From Ephydatia muelleri (taxonomy: Eukaryota > Porifera > Demospongiae > Spongillida > Spongillidae): 64,000 nt of DNA. Below are positions 32,290-46,082 of this stretch, piece by piece. The translations under genes and the position numbers were made by a program. The notes under the pieces are model-generated. The model saw only the letters and a list, made by a program, of their open reading frames with translations. It made no database searches and had not been told where the DNA came from. Position 1 is the stretch's first letter; every line of letters begins with the position of its first letter. The stretch lies in assembly GCA_013339895.1 (NCBI GenBank), contig JABACO010000003.1, forward strand, positions 5,296,537 through 5,360,536. Reading direction: 5' to 3'.

Positions 32290-32656
32290 ATATAGCGATA
32301 CCAAAACTTGAATATTGCTAACTCATTCTCCTCCTCTCCCTCCCTCCTCCTTCCTCCTCCCTACTCTCCTCCTCCTCCTCCTCCCCCTCCTCCTCCTCCT
32401 CCTCCTCCTTCCTCCCCTCCTCCCCCTCCCCCTTCCCCTTTTACCTCTTTGCCAATACTGGGCCAATGATTCATATCCAACCATTGTTATGTGCAGGTTT
32501 GAATGGTGGTTTGTACCACTTAGTTTCACCGAATATGACCATTTCCGGAAAGCAATTATGGCCTAGACTTTAGAGGTGGGTGTAACATTTTGTGTTCTCA
32601 GGTAACTCATTTCTGTTTGTCCTTCAGGTTGTATGGAAAGAGAAACACTATACTGA
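32290..32656 (+). pseudogene. Stray copy of the last two ATPase exons
   Basis: C/T-rich sequence, gtgcag, then [10 protein letters not shown] (from 32497) and a second acceptor ccttcag before 32628..32656 (MERETLY, stop) repeat the region 29500..29749. The penultimate exon copy has lost the codons for the end of TM10 and meets an in-frame TAG, and no other ATPase exon is near. It is non-functional and suggests that an earlier, larger copy of the gene existed here. Confidence 0.85.
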
Positions 32657-35208
32657 GATGTTGGGGACGTAATAAACCGGGGACGAGGAAAAAAGGCGTG
32701 GTATATACATGTATAGCAATTGGATAGCGGTGACGTAAGTTACATAAAGCAATGCAAGTAGATTTCTTAATCTCCAATGGACGAGATAAGGAATGTAAAT
32801 TTTGGGTGGAGCGAGGTGGGGCATCTCTCTCCTCCACCCTATTCTGCTCACCGCAGACTCTCTTGTTTTACTGTAAAGTACCACAAATAAGCCCCCTACC
32901 CTCCGCCCCCAACAAATAAGCCCCCTATGTAGACCAATATTCGATCGTGTCGAAGGGGAGGGGTTACTTCAGGTCGATGACACGGACGCCCAACAATGTC
33001 CCACTAAGGTCAGTATGCACCATCATCGAAAAGAGGGATGGAATATTCAAAGCGCCATTCAACACTTACCATATATTGGTTTTTCACAACACAGTACAAT
33101 TTGTATCTTATGAATGTTAATCTGTGCGGCTCCTCCGTATCCGCCACATAGGCTCCATGAATCACCACATAGAGATAATTCAAAAGCGCTGCAGAGTATG
33201 TGGTAAGCTGTTGGCAGCTACAGGGAAAAGGAAAAGATCATTTTATCAATGCTCTGAGCATAGCTCTTTTCTGTATTTAGCATTGACATAAGTAATGATG
33301 TCCCAGGCCCACCCTTAATTCATCATTTTACAATTCATGCAAACAAGTGCTAGACAGATATCTACAAGCTCAAGATCATCTTCTTGCATACAAGAGCTCC
33401 ACCATTATCTTTCAGTGGATGGCACATGCAAAAGAGGGATGCATGGTATAGTAGAAATGTACATGCATGCATACCTGAAAGATTCATGTTGTACACTTAT
33501 ATATCTGCCTTCCACAAAAAGGAAGAGACACAAAAGAGCAGATCCACATCCCAGAGGTAGCTCCACATGTACAAGTGCTAGCTGTAATGCAATTACTGTC
33601 TGGATTAAAGGATTGCACCACCGCACTACTCATCACCATGCAGATGTTCCAAATGCAATGATAAATAACCCAGCCATCTTGGATCAGCTGCAGTGCCTCT
33701 GCCAACCTCCGAGCTTCCATGCAGGGCACTTGTATGTATGTACCACTTGCACAGTGAAATGCATGGTTCATCGAGTTCAAGTGTATATAGGTGAAGCGCC
33801 CATGTTGTTACACACAGTTGAAGCCAGCAGAACTTAAGCTGGCATCTCAACGGACCACGACATTGCTGAAGGACGTATAATGGTCCACTGCATAAAAGCT
33901 GAAGATTATACCACACACATGAGTACAGCACTTCACCAACAAAGGGTGAGGGGGTAAGGTGAAGATGGTATCTCTAGTATTGTGTAGGTTGGCTGCCACC
34001 AGTCCTGAAAAGGTATTACAATATATCTATGGAGGAACAGTTACGTATAATACATCTCCAGAAATGAGCGGTCAAAGGGAAAAGGTAAATAATTCGCGGT
34101 TTGCGAATATTCCCGTACTTTCCCATAGACATGTATGGGGTACTTCAATACCAAGCACACCAGATTTTTCTCAGCTTTTGTCACGAGGGATTGTTAGTAC
34201 ACTACATTTGGCATGATTTTTAGTAAGGTAGCCGTATTTCTCCTATTTAAGGTTACGCTTCCCTAGGATTGTCATAACATTTTCCTCAATGTTCAGGTCT
34301 CTCAACCATTGGTACACATCAACTGCAGTAGAGGAAGCCACCTGGGCACGCTCAGTGGTGTTAATGACAGGGTTTTGCCTTGCCCAAAGTTGGATTAACA
34401 TCACCCATTTTGCTGTGACTAGGTGTGCTCCATCAGGCTCATCAATGACGGAACTACAGTCTTGGTGGCCCTGGGGTAGGGGTGCAAAATGACGAGTCAC
34501 TATTCAAACATAAGCCAGAGGTACCAATTACACGGTTTGTGCTACGTTGACATGTAATTCAATTTTTTTGAATTTTCTTTTTAGTATCACAGGGGAAGAC
34601 GAGCTGATTATGAGCAGTGGGTGTAGACATCTCTAAAACACCAGCTTTGGGTGAAGAAAAGATTCAAGACCATGAAGGGGTGCACAGCCATCAGTTGCCT
34701 AGTTATCTAGATGAATTAATGTGGGGAGAGAGATACGGGGCTACCAGCGAGGGTGTGCAATATATATATGGATTGATTTTGACGTGTGACAATTTACAGT
34801 AATTTCTTCACTTTTTTCGTTACTTATTTAATCCACTTAACTCAGGTTTTGAGAGAGCAGCATGTTCAGTATCTATCCCGCGAAGTGATGCTTAATTGGT
34901 TGTTGATTTTCTAATGATATTCAACTAATTATAAATTCATTGGGGCCGTCATTGATCCTACTCAGAGTACAACCACGACTACCAACACATCGCAAAGTAC
35001 ACTCAGCATAAACCATGCATGCTGCACACCCAGATATGCACGGCATGAAATATTTTAATTCCGCGCATAATCGGTTATGCCATAAATAGAACAAAAGTCC
35101 TTCTTCATTGTATGGCTTGTAAAATGGCGACTGAAGTTGTTTGTTGTGGTGGGTGTCAAGGCCCGTTGTTAGGGCGTACGTTATCATTTCCCTACTGTCC
35201 ACAATTTC
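32657..35208. other. No confident gene
   Basis: Open frames occur on both strands at 33337..33931 (Cys/His-rich, about 165 codons plus, 100 minus) and at 34500..34243 (minus, with AKWVMLIQLWARQNPV). None has a recognisable family, ATG plus splice support, or coding-like context. They may be old transposon pieces. Confidence 0.35.
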
Positions 35209-35646
35209 AATGGACCTTTGCCTTCTGACGTCACAAATTGATTGATTGTGTTTGACACAACATAAGTCCTTATAGGAACTTCACGAAGAAACACAGCAAG
35301 TACTAAATTAATGCTAAATGAATGCCTGACTGTATTCCAAAATGAAGTACCTTCGCCAGTTACGGTGCAAATGTCACAGCGCTCACAAGTTACCGGAAGT
35401 TGCCCCCACAAAAATCGAAAAGCGCGACTTCGCGTGTCTCATTAGCAACTTCCGCAATGTTTCGTTGCATACAAATCCCTTACAGAGCTTCATCGTGAAA
35501 TACAACAAAAATGAAACGTGTGGTAATTTACTTCTCAATAAAAATTTAGAAGGAAAAGCATGTAGGAGCTATGATGGTGAAGTTATACCATTTTTAAAGT
35601 TGCCCCCCCAAAATTCATGCGTGACGTCAAAGGCAAAAGGTCCATT
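35209..35646. mobile_element. MITE-like element with 26-bp inverted ends, 438 bp
   Basis: aatggacctttgccttctga (35209) matches the reverse complement of the segment ending tccatt at 35646 over about 26 bp with few differences. There is no coding capacity. I could not identify a target-site duplication. It ends about 100 bases upstream of the TRAF-like start codon, so it could contribute promoter sequence. Confidence 0.6.
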
Positions 35647-35750
35647 GCCGCAAACGGCCGTGAGAGGGAGGGACTACTATGTAATCTATGCTATGACCAC
35701 TTACCGCAAATGTGCTACATCACCCGACACAGCCACTAATTAAAATCTAC

Positions 35751-36361
35751 ATGGAAGACTCGCATGGTATTGGAGGGTACGATTACGATTTCGTAGATCC
35801 CGTACCGGAGGACCTGGAGTGCGCCATTTGCCTCCTCGCCGTTCGGGATCCACAACAGACGAAATGTTCGTGCGCAAAGCTCTACTGCAACTCCTGTATC
35901 TCCAGGCAGAAGGTGATGACCGGAAAGTGCCCTACGTGCCGCGAGTCATTGGACTCGTTTCCTGACGGGGCGAGCGCGCGTCGGGTGAAGAGACTGTTGG
36001 TGAGGTGCGTTAATAAGAATTGCTCGTGGAAGAACGAGCTGGGGAGTCTTGGAGAACATCTCGGCAGGTGCGAGTACACGGTCGTTCCTTGCAGTATGGG
36101 TTGCGGAGAGCAAGTGGTCCGGGGTGAGTTTAGTGCTCATCTTGACGGCAGTTGCGTCCTACGCCAATACCAGTGTCCCCATTGCAACGCGACCGGGACT
36201 TATCAGGCGATGACCGGACCCCATATCGACGAGTGCCCGCGCTTGAAAATAGCGTGCTCAAAACCGGGCTGTGGATTGATGGATGGTTGAGGAGGGACAT
36301 GGAGACTCACCTGTACGAGTGTGGCAAGCCGAAATTGCAGTGCGGGTACGCCATTGTTGGA
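35751..36361 (+). CDS. TRAF-like RING/zinc-finger protein, copy 1 (partial, cut by gap)
   Basis: From ATG at 35751 the frame encodes an N-terminal RING (ECAICLLAVRDP, CSCAKLYCNSC, GKCPTC), then TRAF-type zinc fingers (RCVNKNCSWKNELGSLGEHL, CEYTVVPCSMGCGEQVV, QCPHCNATGTY). TRAF proteins are cytosolic adaptors and E3 ligases below TNF/IL-1-type receptors; the C-terminal MATH domain that binds receptors would lie in the following gap. At the RING position that is normally His (C-x-H), the sequence reads CAKLYC, so Lys replaces His. Around 36280..36290 the frame is lost (stop in GLMDG) relative to the related copy at 60562..62643, which reads through with a different local sequence. The METHLYECGKPKLQC segment continues one frame over until the gap. 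This could be genuine damage or consensus error. Confidence 0.75.
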
Positions 36362-37361
36362 NNNNNNNNNNNNNNNNNNNNNNNNNNNNNNNNNNNNNNN
36401 NNNNNNNNNNNNNNNNNNNNNNNNNNNNNNNNNNNNNNNNNNNNNNNNNNNNNNNNNNNNNNNNNNNNNNNNNNNNNNNNNNNNNNNNNNNNNNNNNNNN
36501 NNNNNNNNNNNNNNNNNNNNNNNNNNNNNNNNNNNNNNNNNNNNNNNNNNNNNNNNNNNNNNNNNNNNNNNNNNNNNNNNNNNNNNNNNNNNNNNNNNNN
36601 NNNNNNNNNNNNNNNNNNNNNNNNNNNNNNNNNNNNNNNNNNNNNNNNNNNNNNNNNNNNNNNNNNNNNNNNNNNNNNNNNNNNNNNNNNNNNNNNNNNN
36701 NNNNNNNNNNNNNNNNNNNNNNNNNNNNNNNNNNNNNNNNNNNNNNNNNNNNNNNNNNNNNNNNNNNNNNNNNNNNNNNNNNNNNNNNNNNNNNNNNNNN
36801 NNNNNNNNNNNNNNNNNNNNNNNNNNNNNNNNNNNNNNNNNNNNNNNNNNNNNNNNNNNNNNNNNNNNNNNNNNNNNNNNNNNNNNNNNNNNNNNNNNNN
36901 NNNNNNNNNNNNNNNNNNNNNNNNNNNNNNNNNNNNNNNNNNNNNNNNNNNNNNNNNNNNNNNNNNNNNNNNNNNNNNNNNNNNNNNNNNNNNNNNNNNN
37001 NNNNNNNNNNNNNNNNNNNNNNNNNNNNNNNNNNNNNNNNNNNNNNNNNNNNNNNNNNNNNNNNNNNNNNNNNNNNNNNNNNNNNNNNNNNNNNNNNNNN
37101 NNNNNNNNNNNNNNNNNNNNNNNNNNNNNNNNNNNNNNNNNNNNNNNNNNNNNNNNNNNNNNNNNNNNNNNNNNNNNNNNNNNNNNNNNNNNNNNNNNNN
37201 NNNNNNNNNNNNNNNNNNNNNNNNNNNNNNNNNNNNNNNNNNNNNNNNNNNNNNNNNNNNNNNNNNNNNNNNNNNNNNNNNNNNNNNNNNNNNNNNNNNN
37301 NNNNNNNNNNNNNNNNNNNNNNNNNNNNNNNNNNNNNNNNNNNNNNNNNNNNNNNNNNNNN
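36362..37361. other. Assembly gap, 1000 N
   Basis: A run of exactly 1000 undetermined bases, probably of conventional and not measured size. It separates the TRAF-like gene from copy B of the duplication and falls in or next to a CA microsatellite. Confidence 0.99.
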
Positions 37362-37795
37362 CACACACCACACACCCACACACACACACACACACACACG
37401 AATGTCACCTAGGTTGGCTTTCATGAATAACCTCCTTATGTGTGTGTGTATGTGTTTGTAGGAGTGTGTGGGTGATGGGGTGAATCTGTGCGTGTGGGAA
37501 ACATTCTCTCTGTAAAACAGGCTGACCACTATTGCGAGGTTTGGTGGACATAATGTGTGTTTCAATGTAATCTGCGAGACAGTATACCGAGTATAAATAA
37601 CTTTAAGGGCGCTGGTACAAGGCATCAACAGCAACGCACCATTAACTGCTATATATGATAGCCCCCCCCTCTCACGTGCCTACATAAAAGGCTTCAAGGC
37701 GATAGTTCATTGCTGCCATTTTCTGATTTCTGTTGAACAGAAATGCACTTCATGGACGCGTGAACGGTTAAAACGACGGACGTGCGCGATACGCA

Positions 37796-38897
37796 ATGCC
37801 TCCATATAAAGTGTCCCTCCCAAATTCCACAACAGACAACATTTACTCTATGGATGACGGCAGGACGACGTTTGAGGTCGACCAGGTGTTTCGTGAAACG
37901 AAGCCCTTGAAGCGTGTAACCGTGCGAGAGGCCGTAAACGAGCGAGTCAAAGTAAATTGTGAAGCCACATTTGACGTGACGCGCCCCCTGGTGAACACAG
38001 ATTGCCACGAAAACAAGTTCTACGCCGCTGTGCACACGGCGTACGAGTCGCACTAACCCGCTGGTCCTCACGCCCGATGCCGTGTGGACGTGCATCGCGC
38101 AGGGGTTTGCGCAGCACGTCACTCTGAACGCCGAAAAGTTGCGACACCTGTTCGTAGCTCACGAGGGAAAGAAAGAGCTCCTGGTCCACTGCGACCGCTT
38201 CGTCAAGGGCTCGGAAACTAACCCGTGGCCAGAGGTGTTCGATGACTTCTCGGCCCAAATCCGGGCCGCCGTTGGCGACGAGGTACACGGAGCTTTAACT
38301 CCGTCGTTCACGACGACGGGGCCCGCCGAACGTGCTGCCGCCCAGCTAGTCCTCATGGATACGTTCAAGGAGTACTTTCAGCACTGTTGTTATACGTCAT
38401 GCGGTATCCCGGAGATAACACTGGAGGGAACGGAGGGGGACTGGCGCACTCTCAGGGACAAGGCTATGGCCCTTGGGACCTTTGAGCTCACGTGGTGGAC
38501 CGACTCCTTGCGCCCTGTGTTGGACCAATTTGTAGAGGCGGCTTCGGGTCGGGTCGACCAAACATTTTGGGCGTCTATTTATAAACTGGTGTACCCTGGT
38601 TCCGGCGGGCCTACCATAACCGGATGGATAGTGGTACTGTTTCCCTACCTTTTTGAGCAGAGAAACCAGTTCTTGGATTTATGGAAAATGGAAAAACCTC
38701 CGCCGAACTTTGGAATGACAAGCGACAACTTTCCTTCCGGCCTCGCCTCGACCCCATTCGTGTGGACCTACTACGGAACAAATTACGCGATGCACTTCTA
38801 TGCCGGGTTCATGGCGGTAAGCCAAGACCCGAAAACACTTGCCCTTCGTCCCGAAATAGGATGGGCCGTCGCGGACGACAGCTTCCTCCCGAAATAG
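37796..38897 (+). pseudogene. DUF4419 family protein, copy B (frameshifted)
   Basis: Same gene as at 9287, nearly identical at the DNA level. At about 38050 the sequence has one base more than copy A, changing CACTATCCG to CACTAACCCG and creating an in-frame TAA after about 86 codons. The remaining 271 codons are open in the restored frame and end at the same TAG. Upstream, the leader has an extra catgg-containing segment not present in copy A. As sequenced it cannot make the full protein; a single consensus error would also explain it. Confidence 0.85.
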
Positions 38898-41154
38898 AAT
38901 GGGCCGTGCGAAAATCAACGGTGTATTACGGAGCATATGCACAATAAATACGGGCGTGGTTTCGGTTAGTATCGCATTATTGAATTAAATTAAATTAGCA
39001 TTTCAGGGCCAGGAGGGCGGCGGCTCCCTCCAAGAATACCATACCCCAGGAGGGTATCTGTAATTGAAAAAGGAATCTCCATTGCGTACATGTAGCAGTT
39101 ACAAATACAGTAATGCATTGGTGGTCTCCAATGATTCAGAGGGTGTGGCTTAATTAAAATCCCACTTACATCTGACAGCTAGTCTACCACCTAAATATGT
39201 ACTAATCCACTGCAAGCAGTTTAAATAGGCTTAACCCTAGACAATTTTCCTCTTATGAAATAGAATAAAACGGGTTTTGGATCAAATTTGATTAAACCGA
39301 TGTATTCTACCAAGTGTAAGTATGTAAGAGGAGGACGCTTTAGAAGGTTTCGTTGACAACAGTGAAGATCCGTACACTTATTACCAACGTTTGGAATGCC
39401 ACTCGTGACGTCACGAAAACTGTGCCACGAAACAACTTGTAACTCCGTACGTCAGCAGGGTGTGGGTACGAGGGAGGTTAATTGTCATTGCGCATGCGCT
39501 TGTCATTGTACGATCAGATATTTAAGCAGTTTGGGAACAAGACTTACGACGAAGCAAGATCTCTGCAAAATAATTTCATGTAAACGGTCAGCGTGCACTA
39601 TTAGATGTCCACAGCAGCACTAAATATAGCATGCATCACAAAAATTACGAAAATGATATATATCTCCGTAAGTGGGTATATTATTCGTAGAGAAGCGTCC
39701 TAGAAAAATGACACAAGGCCAAAGACTTATTCTTCAGATAAAACATGTATTCAGTACGCATCAATTTGTGTTCGCGGAACCTATATAGATATTAAATTAA
39801 TTCGTATTTTGATGACACAAGTGTTATGCATCCGTATATCTATATCTCACTCTGTGTAAACATCTCCAGTCGATGTACGAAGCATAATTGATGAGTTCAT
39901 GTTGTATGGTAAGCTCAAAGCCTCACGTTTAGTGTGACCATCACATCATGATAGAAAGCCATGCTGAATTGCACAGAGAAAATGATTGTTATGAGTGTAC
40001 AAATCATAATGCTGAAACAGGGTGCATACATATTGAATGGGTCACCATGCTGTGGTGCGCCTTAGATCACTATGGCGGCCATCTCCTTCCACCAACAATC
40101 TAGAAGCTTCAACTGCATGCGGCAGTTGTCAGGTATGTACATGTATATCGTGATCTCTTATGGAAAAGGTTTCTTACCATCTGCAGAGGAACAAGCTAAA
40201 TAATGACCCCAATGAAGAGAAAATTAAACCTGAACAAAATGATTCAAGAGGAGTGCAAGGGCTTCAGTATGATAAAAACACTGTATAACAATGGTCATTG
40301 TGTTGTACATTCAATTCTGGTTTGGGTGAAGGTATTCAGCTACTACAATTTAACATTTATTCGCTGTTGAATTAAAATCAAGCTCGAGTCATGAATAACG
40401 GAGACCAGTAGGACACTCCCTCCTCGACCACAAGCCATCGACGAGCGGCTTCGTTGCTAACTACAAAGGCGGTAAGCCGCTGAGGTACACATTTATGTGA
40501 CGTCTACGAGATGTTATGAGGTACAGACTGGGGGGCACTGGTATACGTGCACTGCTAGCTTGTGAAAGGATCAGTATATCGTCTAAATAGAGAACAGGAG
40601 GAGGTAGCGAGGTCACATAACGTTCGACGCCATCTAAGGAAGGAACGAATTTCGTTGGGGCCTCGCGGACTTTACGGCTATCACAGGACCGACTGTTGGG
40701 AATTACAAGTATAGGGTAGCCATAATTGGGTAGCCATTATTGGGTAGCCATTATTGGGTAGCCATTATAGGTCCATACCAGCAATATCTAGTGTGTCTGT
40801 GCCTGATATTTATGTATAGGGTCGGGGAATATGCCGGTAGCGGCTTATCAGTCGAGCGTGCCCGTTCGACACGCTCGACTTCGAACCAATTTTGAAAGAC
40901 TGAAGTGGTGCTGATTTTACGTAACGATGTGTTATGGGATAATATACACTCTAAGAGAAATAGACCCTGACCTTTTAAGTTAGTGAATAACATAAGGATG
41001 TTACAGACATTGAAATGACGCTACACGATTAATTATTAGCACGGGGGAACAGGGAGAAAGGTCAAGTCCCTCGAAGATTCTTAGGTTTTTGTTGGCGGTA
41101 TTACTTTCTTAGGGACATTTTTATAAGACTGGGTGTGGTGAGGTCAGTGTTTGG

Positions 41155-41183
41155 CCAATATAAATTGTGCTTTGTATATAAAA
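41155..41183 (+). promoter_or_regulatory. CCAAT and TATA motifs of the second Death-SH3 gene
   Basis: The same ccaat and tatataaaa spacing as in copy A, ahead of the ATG at 41248, so both copies should be transcribable. Confidence 0.5.
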
Positions 41184-41247
41184 TGCCCTTCCCCCACCTG
41201 GTTCCTACAACTTCGCTCTACTTCCTTCCAATCAGTATCTACCTAAC

Positions 41248-42827
41248 ATGGCTGACAACCTCAGAATAGATGGTGAGTCGATTTACACAGCTTACACAGC
41301 TTCTCTCTCCCGCTCCCATGAAAATGCCGTGGAATAACCAGTGCCATGGTTTGTTCATGGCTAGGGTTGCCTACACTCCTGCAGTTGCTGGCCTTTCCAG
41401 GTGAAGGTGGTCCCATCAATGTGGCTGAACAGATTGGAGTGTACTTCACCACCTTTGGGATACTCCTCCTAAATGATGACACAGGGGCTGTGGTGCAAGC
41501 CATTGCCAGGCAACACATGCTCAATGCTGAGCAGATCAACATGGAGATCTTTAGGAGGTGGCTGCAAGGATCTGGTCGAAGGCCTGTTGTGTGGCAGACA
41601 TTGGTTGAGTGTCTTGACCAAGCTGGACTTAAACGTCTGGCAGAGATCATACAGGCGAGATTAGAGAGATCAGGTGAGAGGCTAATGAAGCAATCTTTAT
41701 TTTACGTTTGATTCTTATGAGACATCTTATCAAACATCGTATATGATCAAGGAGGCAAGTATGGGAATATGAAGTGGAGAATAGGGAATGGTATATAGTC
41801 TGCAAAACGTTTCAAACCAGAAGGGAAATAAGACAAGAACCAATATCATTTTTGTATATCAGGAACAACAGAGGGCCAAGAACACTACTCATTAGACAGT
41901 AACACATGAAGAAACCTTCGATTGTCAGATTTCGATTCTACACAGGCCTACCAATATTAATGTATCTACCAAAAGTAATGTTAATGACATTAAAAATCAG
42001 TTCCGTTTTGAGGGAGATTTATATAAATCTGGTGATCAGTTGTGGCACGACACATATCTTTTTACACTGCAGAAAAAAATTTCTTGTACTGTTACTTGGA
42101 GTGAATATACTTGCTGTATAATGAGACCAGTGCACTTAGCTCAGTGTTAGGAAGTGTAATTAATGTGATTCTCACAACTGTGATGGTAAAAAGGAGGATT
42201 CCTACAGAGATTTGAGGGGGACATGGTCCTACCCTCACCATCCTCCTTTCTTCCATTGTTTCATAGTAATCAGCCATGTCCAATTTATGGGGTAGTGATA
42301 GTAAATGCTTCACCTGCAATATATTTAGGATCATTATACATAAGTGCTACATCACCGTTTAGGCAAAGTTAGTTGATGCAGTAAATCAATGTGTTGCCCG
42401 TCACCAACTGTAGGGCCAACAGCTTCGATTATGGCTGCATGATTTTTTTACAGCCAACAATCCCAAAAAACCAACTTTTGGTATAGGACAATTGCAATGT
42501 GTGTGCATGTGTAATACATGAAACAATGTTGCACTGCGATAATTTTTATGTCCGCATTCAGTTCCTGCAGGACTGGTGGCCATAGTTACCGATGAATTCC
42601 AAACCTCTGAACCCCAGGAGTTGTCCTTGAAAATTGGTGATGTCATCACAAATGTCAAAATGGTGAGCTGGTGTGTATGCATTCACCCATGGACATGAAC
42701 AATGTATGCTTTTTCCCCCCTCTTTGCACCATTTTTGCACCAGTGTGCTAATGGATGGTGGGAGGGAGTGCTAAATGGACGCAAAGGACTCTTTCCTTCT
42801 AGCTTTGTTCAACTCCAAAGCAGATAG
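41248..42827 (+). CDS. Death-SH3 two-domain adaptor, copy B (intact)
   Basis: Exons 41248..41272, 41401..41673, 42571..42662 and 42744..42827 match copy A in length, phase and splice borders. Every base difference I noticed falls in introns or flanks, so the predicted 157-residue protein is the same: Death domain with RRWLQGSGRRP and SH3 domain with GWWEGVLNGRKGLFPSSFV. An unchanged coding sequence beside introns and a neighbouring DUF4419 gene that have changed is consistent with constraint, or simply with a very recent duplication; the number of differences is too small to decide. This is the only gene in copy B that remains intact. Confidence 0.82.
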
Positions 42828-45409
42828 GGTTGTACAGGTAACTAGTAAGTTGTTGTCAGATGCAAGTAATATCGTTGAATGTAAATGTATTGCAACTAAG
42901 CACTTAATTGTACCATATATGCTTATGGCCTGTTATAGAGAGTCAATAGCCATTATGCATGGCATGTGTTCTGAGCATTTGGAAGGCACTTGAGAGAGTT
43001 GCATTGCTGCAGAGTCCTCAGTCTGGCCTTTCTTTCTCTTGTCATCACTGCAGGTAGTGTGGAGGCAATGGGCCTGGATAGCAGGTAGAACTTGCCTTCT
43101 ATAAAACTGTTTGATACGACAAATTTTCTTATCTTCATTCTTGCAAGTTTTGTGTGGTGTCCAATCTTCTCTCTTCTCTTCTTTTCTACCTATACTCCTT
43201 TCCATTCCCCATTCACTGTCTACCACTAACCAAATATTATTTTCTGTGAGTAGTGACTATATCTATAAAACTACTAGAACTAAGATTCTGCACAAAAGGA
43301 ACGAACTGGTCAAGGAGATCCAAAGTGACAATTTGCCAACCTCATTCCTTATTTGTATGAATGGATCAAGTTAGGAGTTTTGTAGTATGCACGTATATGC
43401 ACATCAGTAGAGACCTTCCAAGCTCTGTGAAACATTGCTACTCACTATACACTCGCTATAACGTCTGGGCCTCTTTCTTTCCCTTGAAAGTGAAGGCTCA
43501 TTGATATCAAGATAACTTGCCTTCAGACTTCAGAGTGTTAGGCATCAAAAGCAATTGAAATAATTTGTTGTTTACCACTGCATTATTGTGATGTCCTGAT
43601 CAGCTTATAGCTTGCATTTAGAGAGGATGCACTTTCTTTACAGCGTCACAAGGTTGATGTGCTGTCCATAAGAATTGGTATTTGATGCTCTTGGTTCTTC
43701 TGCTGCTGTACGTAGACACACCTCCTTGAATTGGACCCAGTGGTGACATTAGAGAACAATGTCACTGTGCTACAAAATGGAATGATACCTCAGGAGGTTG
43801 TCATTAGCAGAGACTCGGTAAGATGGATTTAGTAATTTTATAACAGCAAAATGATACAAACAACTGACTCAATATAGTGCTCTTTGTTTGACAAATCGGT
43901 CAATTACAAATCTCTCCAGTCCTGATGGGTGATGGTTACAAATGATCCGTCCGACACCTGCGTAAGCTCAGCCTATGATTAAATTGCTTAAGAATGGGCG
44001 GGGGGGCTTAAATTTCCCCAATACTAATAATATTCACAGCAAAACATGTAGAATCAAGTCTTCATTTCCAATTGATTTATCACTTACATTCTGGTTACAA
44101 AATGTGAACAGTTTGTTTATACCAGAATATAAGTGATAAATCAATTGGAAATCAAGAATCGATTCGACACATTTTTTTGTGATTGACAAGTGACTTATAT
44201 TTGAATATTACGTACGTGCAATCAGAATCATTAATTGACGTACGTATAGAGGGCAAGCGGCAGTAGTAAGATCCTTGAGATGCCTGAGAGATCATTCAGC
44301 ACACTTCGGTGCCTGAAGACATGGTTATGGAGAGGGAAGAAGGGAGCTCAGGTGATGAGAAGTGAGGGCGTGCACACAGAGAGATGGATGTGGAAAGCAA
44401 AGGGAGTGGGCAAAAGGGAGCTGGGTGCGAAGAGAGGTGAGTCGAGGAGGGAGGTATGTATAAGGGGAGAGAGGGAAGGTGAAAGAGGAGAATAGAATTG
44501 TGTGTGGTAGGAATGGAAGTAGAATGAGTGACAGTGGAGATGGGAGGTAAGCTGCATATTGGGTACAAACTCAAACACATTTCACGCACAGATATACTTC
44601 CCCAAAAGTTCTTCATAGCTTCTTCACGAGTCTGGCCCAACATTCACCAAAGACTCAATACTGGCCTGCAATGAAAGTATTCTGAGAAGCTTTCTTTGCC
44701 TTCTTTCTATAACAGGACTTGCACAAAGCTTGCAGTGCTTCATCGCTCACGATCGATGCAAGGTCTGTATATTTACACCTCCCCTTTTCTCATGCACTAG
44801 CCTGACACTCCTTAGCTCTCCACATCCATCTCCCTGAATGCTCTCACTCACCTTTCCTCATTCCTTCCCTTACTTACCACTCCCACTCACCTCCCCTCCC
44901 CTCCCCTCACCCCGGCAGCCTTCTCCCCTCTCCGCACCGACTTCCCCATCCACCTTCTCTCACCCATCTCCTCACCTCCCCACCCACCCGCTTCTCCTTT
45001 CTCCTCCCTCACGTCCCTATACTCCTCACCCAACCACTTCTCCTCACTTCATGTCTCTTTTCTCATCCACCTCCCCTCTCTTTCTTACACCCTTGGCCTT
45101 GGAGCAGTTGCCAGGCCGGCTGAACTATGGCAATGTTTGTGAAATCCATCTTAAGTAAGATCATCATTTGCAACCTCACAATTAGTGAAGCAATAACGGA
45201 CTAAAGAATCTCTGCCAGTGAAGCTTGGTAGCCTAGGAGTGCGCGTACATTAGGTAATGGCTATAAATAGATCGAAAAATGTTTTCGCTTACGTCATGGT
45301 GGGACTGGGTATGAAAGACAAGTCAGTTGACCGTGTATGCATTTCTGCAGTAATATATTTTTACCTATGTGGGCAGTACTGTACATTCTACCACCTGCGA
45401 CCACAGGAT

Positions 45410-45410
<1 letters not shown>

Positions 45411-45440
<30 letters not shown>
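45411..45440. repeat. Poly(G) run in copy B
   Basis: About 30 G in the place of the (TG)n tract of copy A (16936..17002). Flanking sequence is shared, so the two copies differ in which simple sequence sits here. Confidence 0.85.
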
Positions 45441-45441
<1 letters not shown>

Positions 45442-45594
45442 CTGCTATGAGTACATTTTGCGGTCTACAGCGTAACTGGGCACGAGGATGAGATGATGTA
45501 ATCTGAAACAGGTTTCAACCGGACGGAACCGCCAATACCACCGGTACAACAGGATTGCGCGCAGTATCGCGCATCTCGAGAGAGAATAGCGACA

Positions 45595-46000
45595 ATGACA
45601 GAGGCCTCGCAGCTGAATACTGAACTGAACAGTAGTGAGGGGAAAATAACAGGCGACCACGATGAAAGCCACCGCCATCACCACCACTACTGGAAGAAGG
45701 GCCACAAGCCGACCATTGAAGACCTTAAGAAAGAGATTCGCATGGTACAATTCTTACTATAGAATGTACAGTACTGCCCAGTGGCAAGTTGAAAAAAAAA
45801 AAAGAACCATGCGTGGTACATCTAAGGGTCAGCCTTGTGCATGAGTGCGTTTTGTGTGCTAAATCAAACCGTATAGATAATAGAATAAAGGGTTTGACGT
45901 GCGTGACGTCAACATTTCCGTTACGTGACCGTGAGTCTTCTGGTGGGCGTGAGAGCTGTTGAACTTCCTTCTGCAAAGTGCTTGTTGTTGTTTCACGTAT

Positions 46001-46082
<82 letters not shown>

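Noticed and set aside
33337..33931. Overlapping Cys/His-rich frames on both strands
   Set aside because: No recognisable domain, no splice partners, and both strands equally open; probably chance or old repeat.
36152..37634. 360-460-codon frames across the gap
   Set aside because: They consist almost entirely of undetermined bases.
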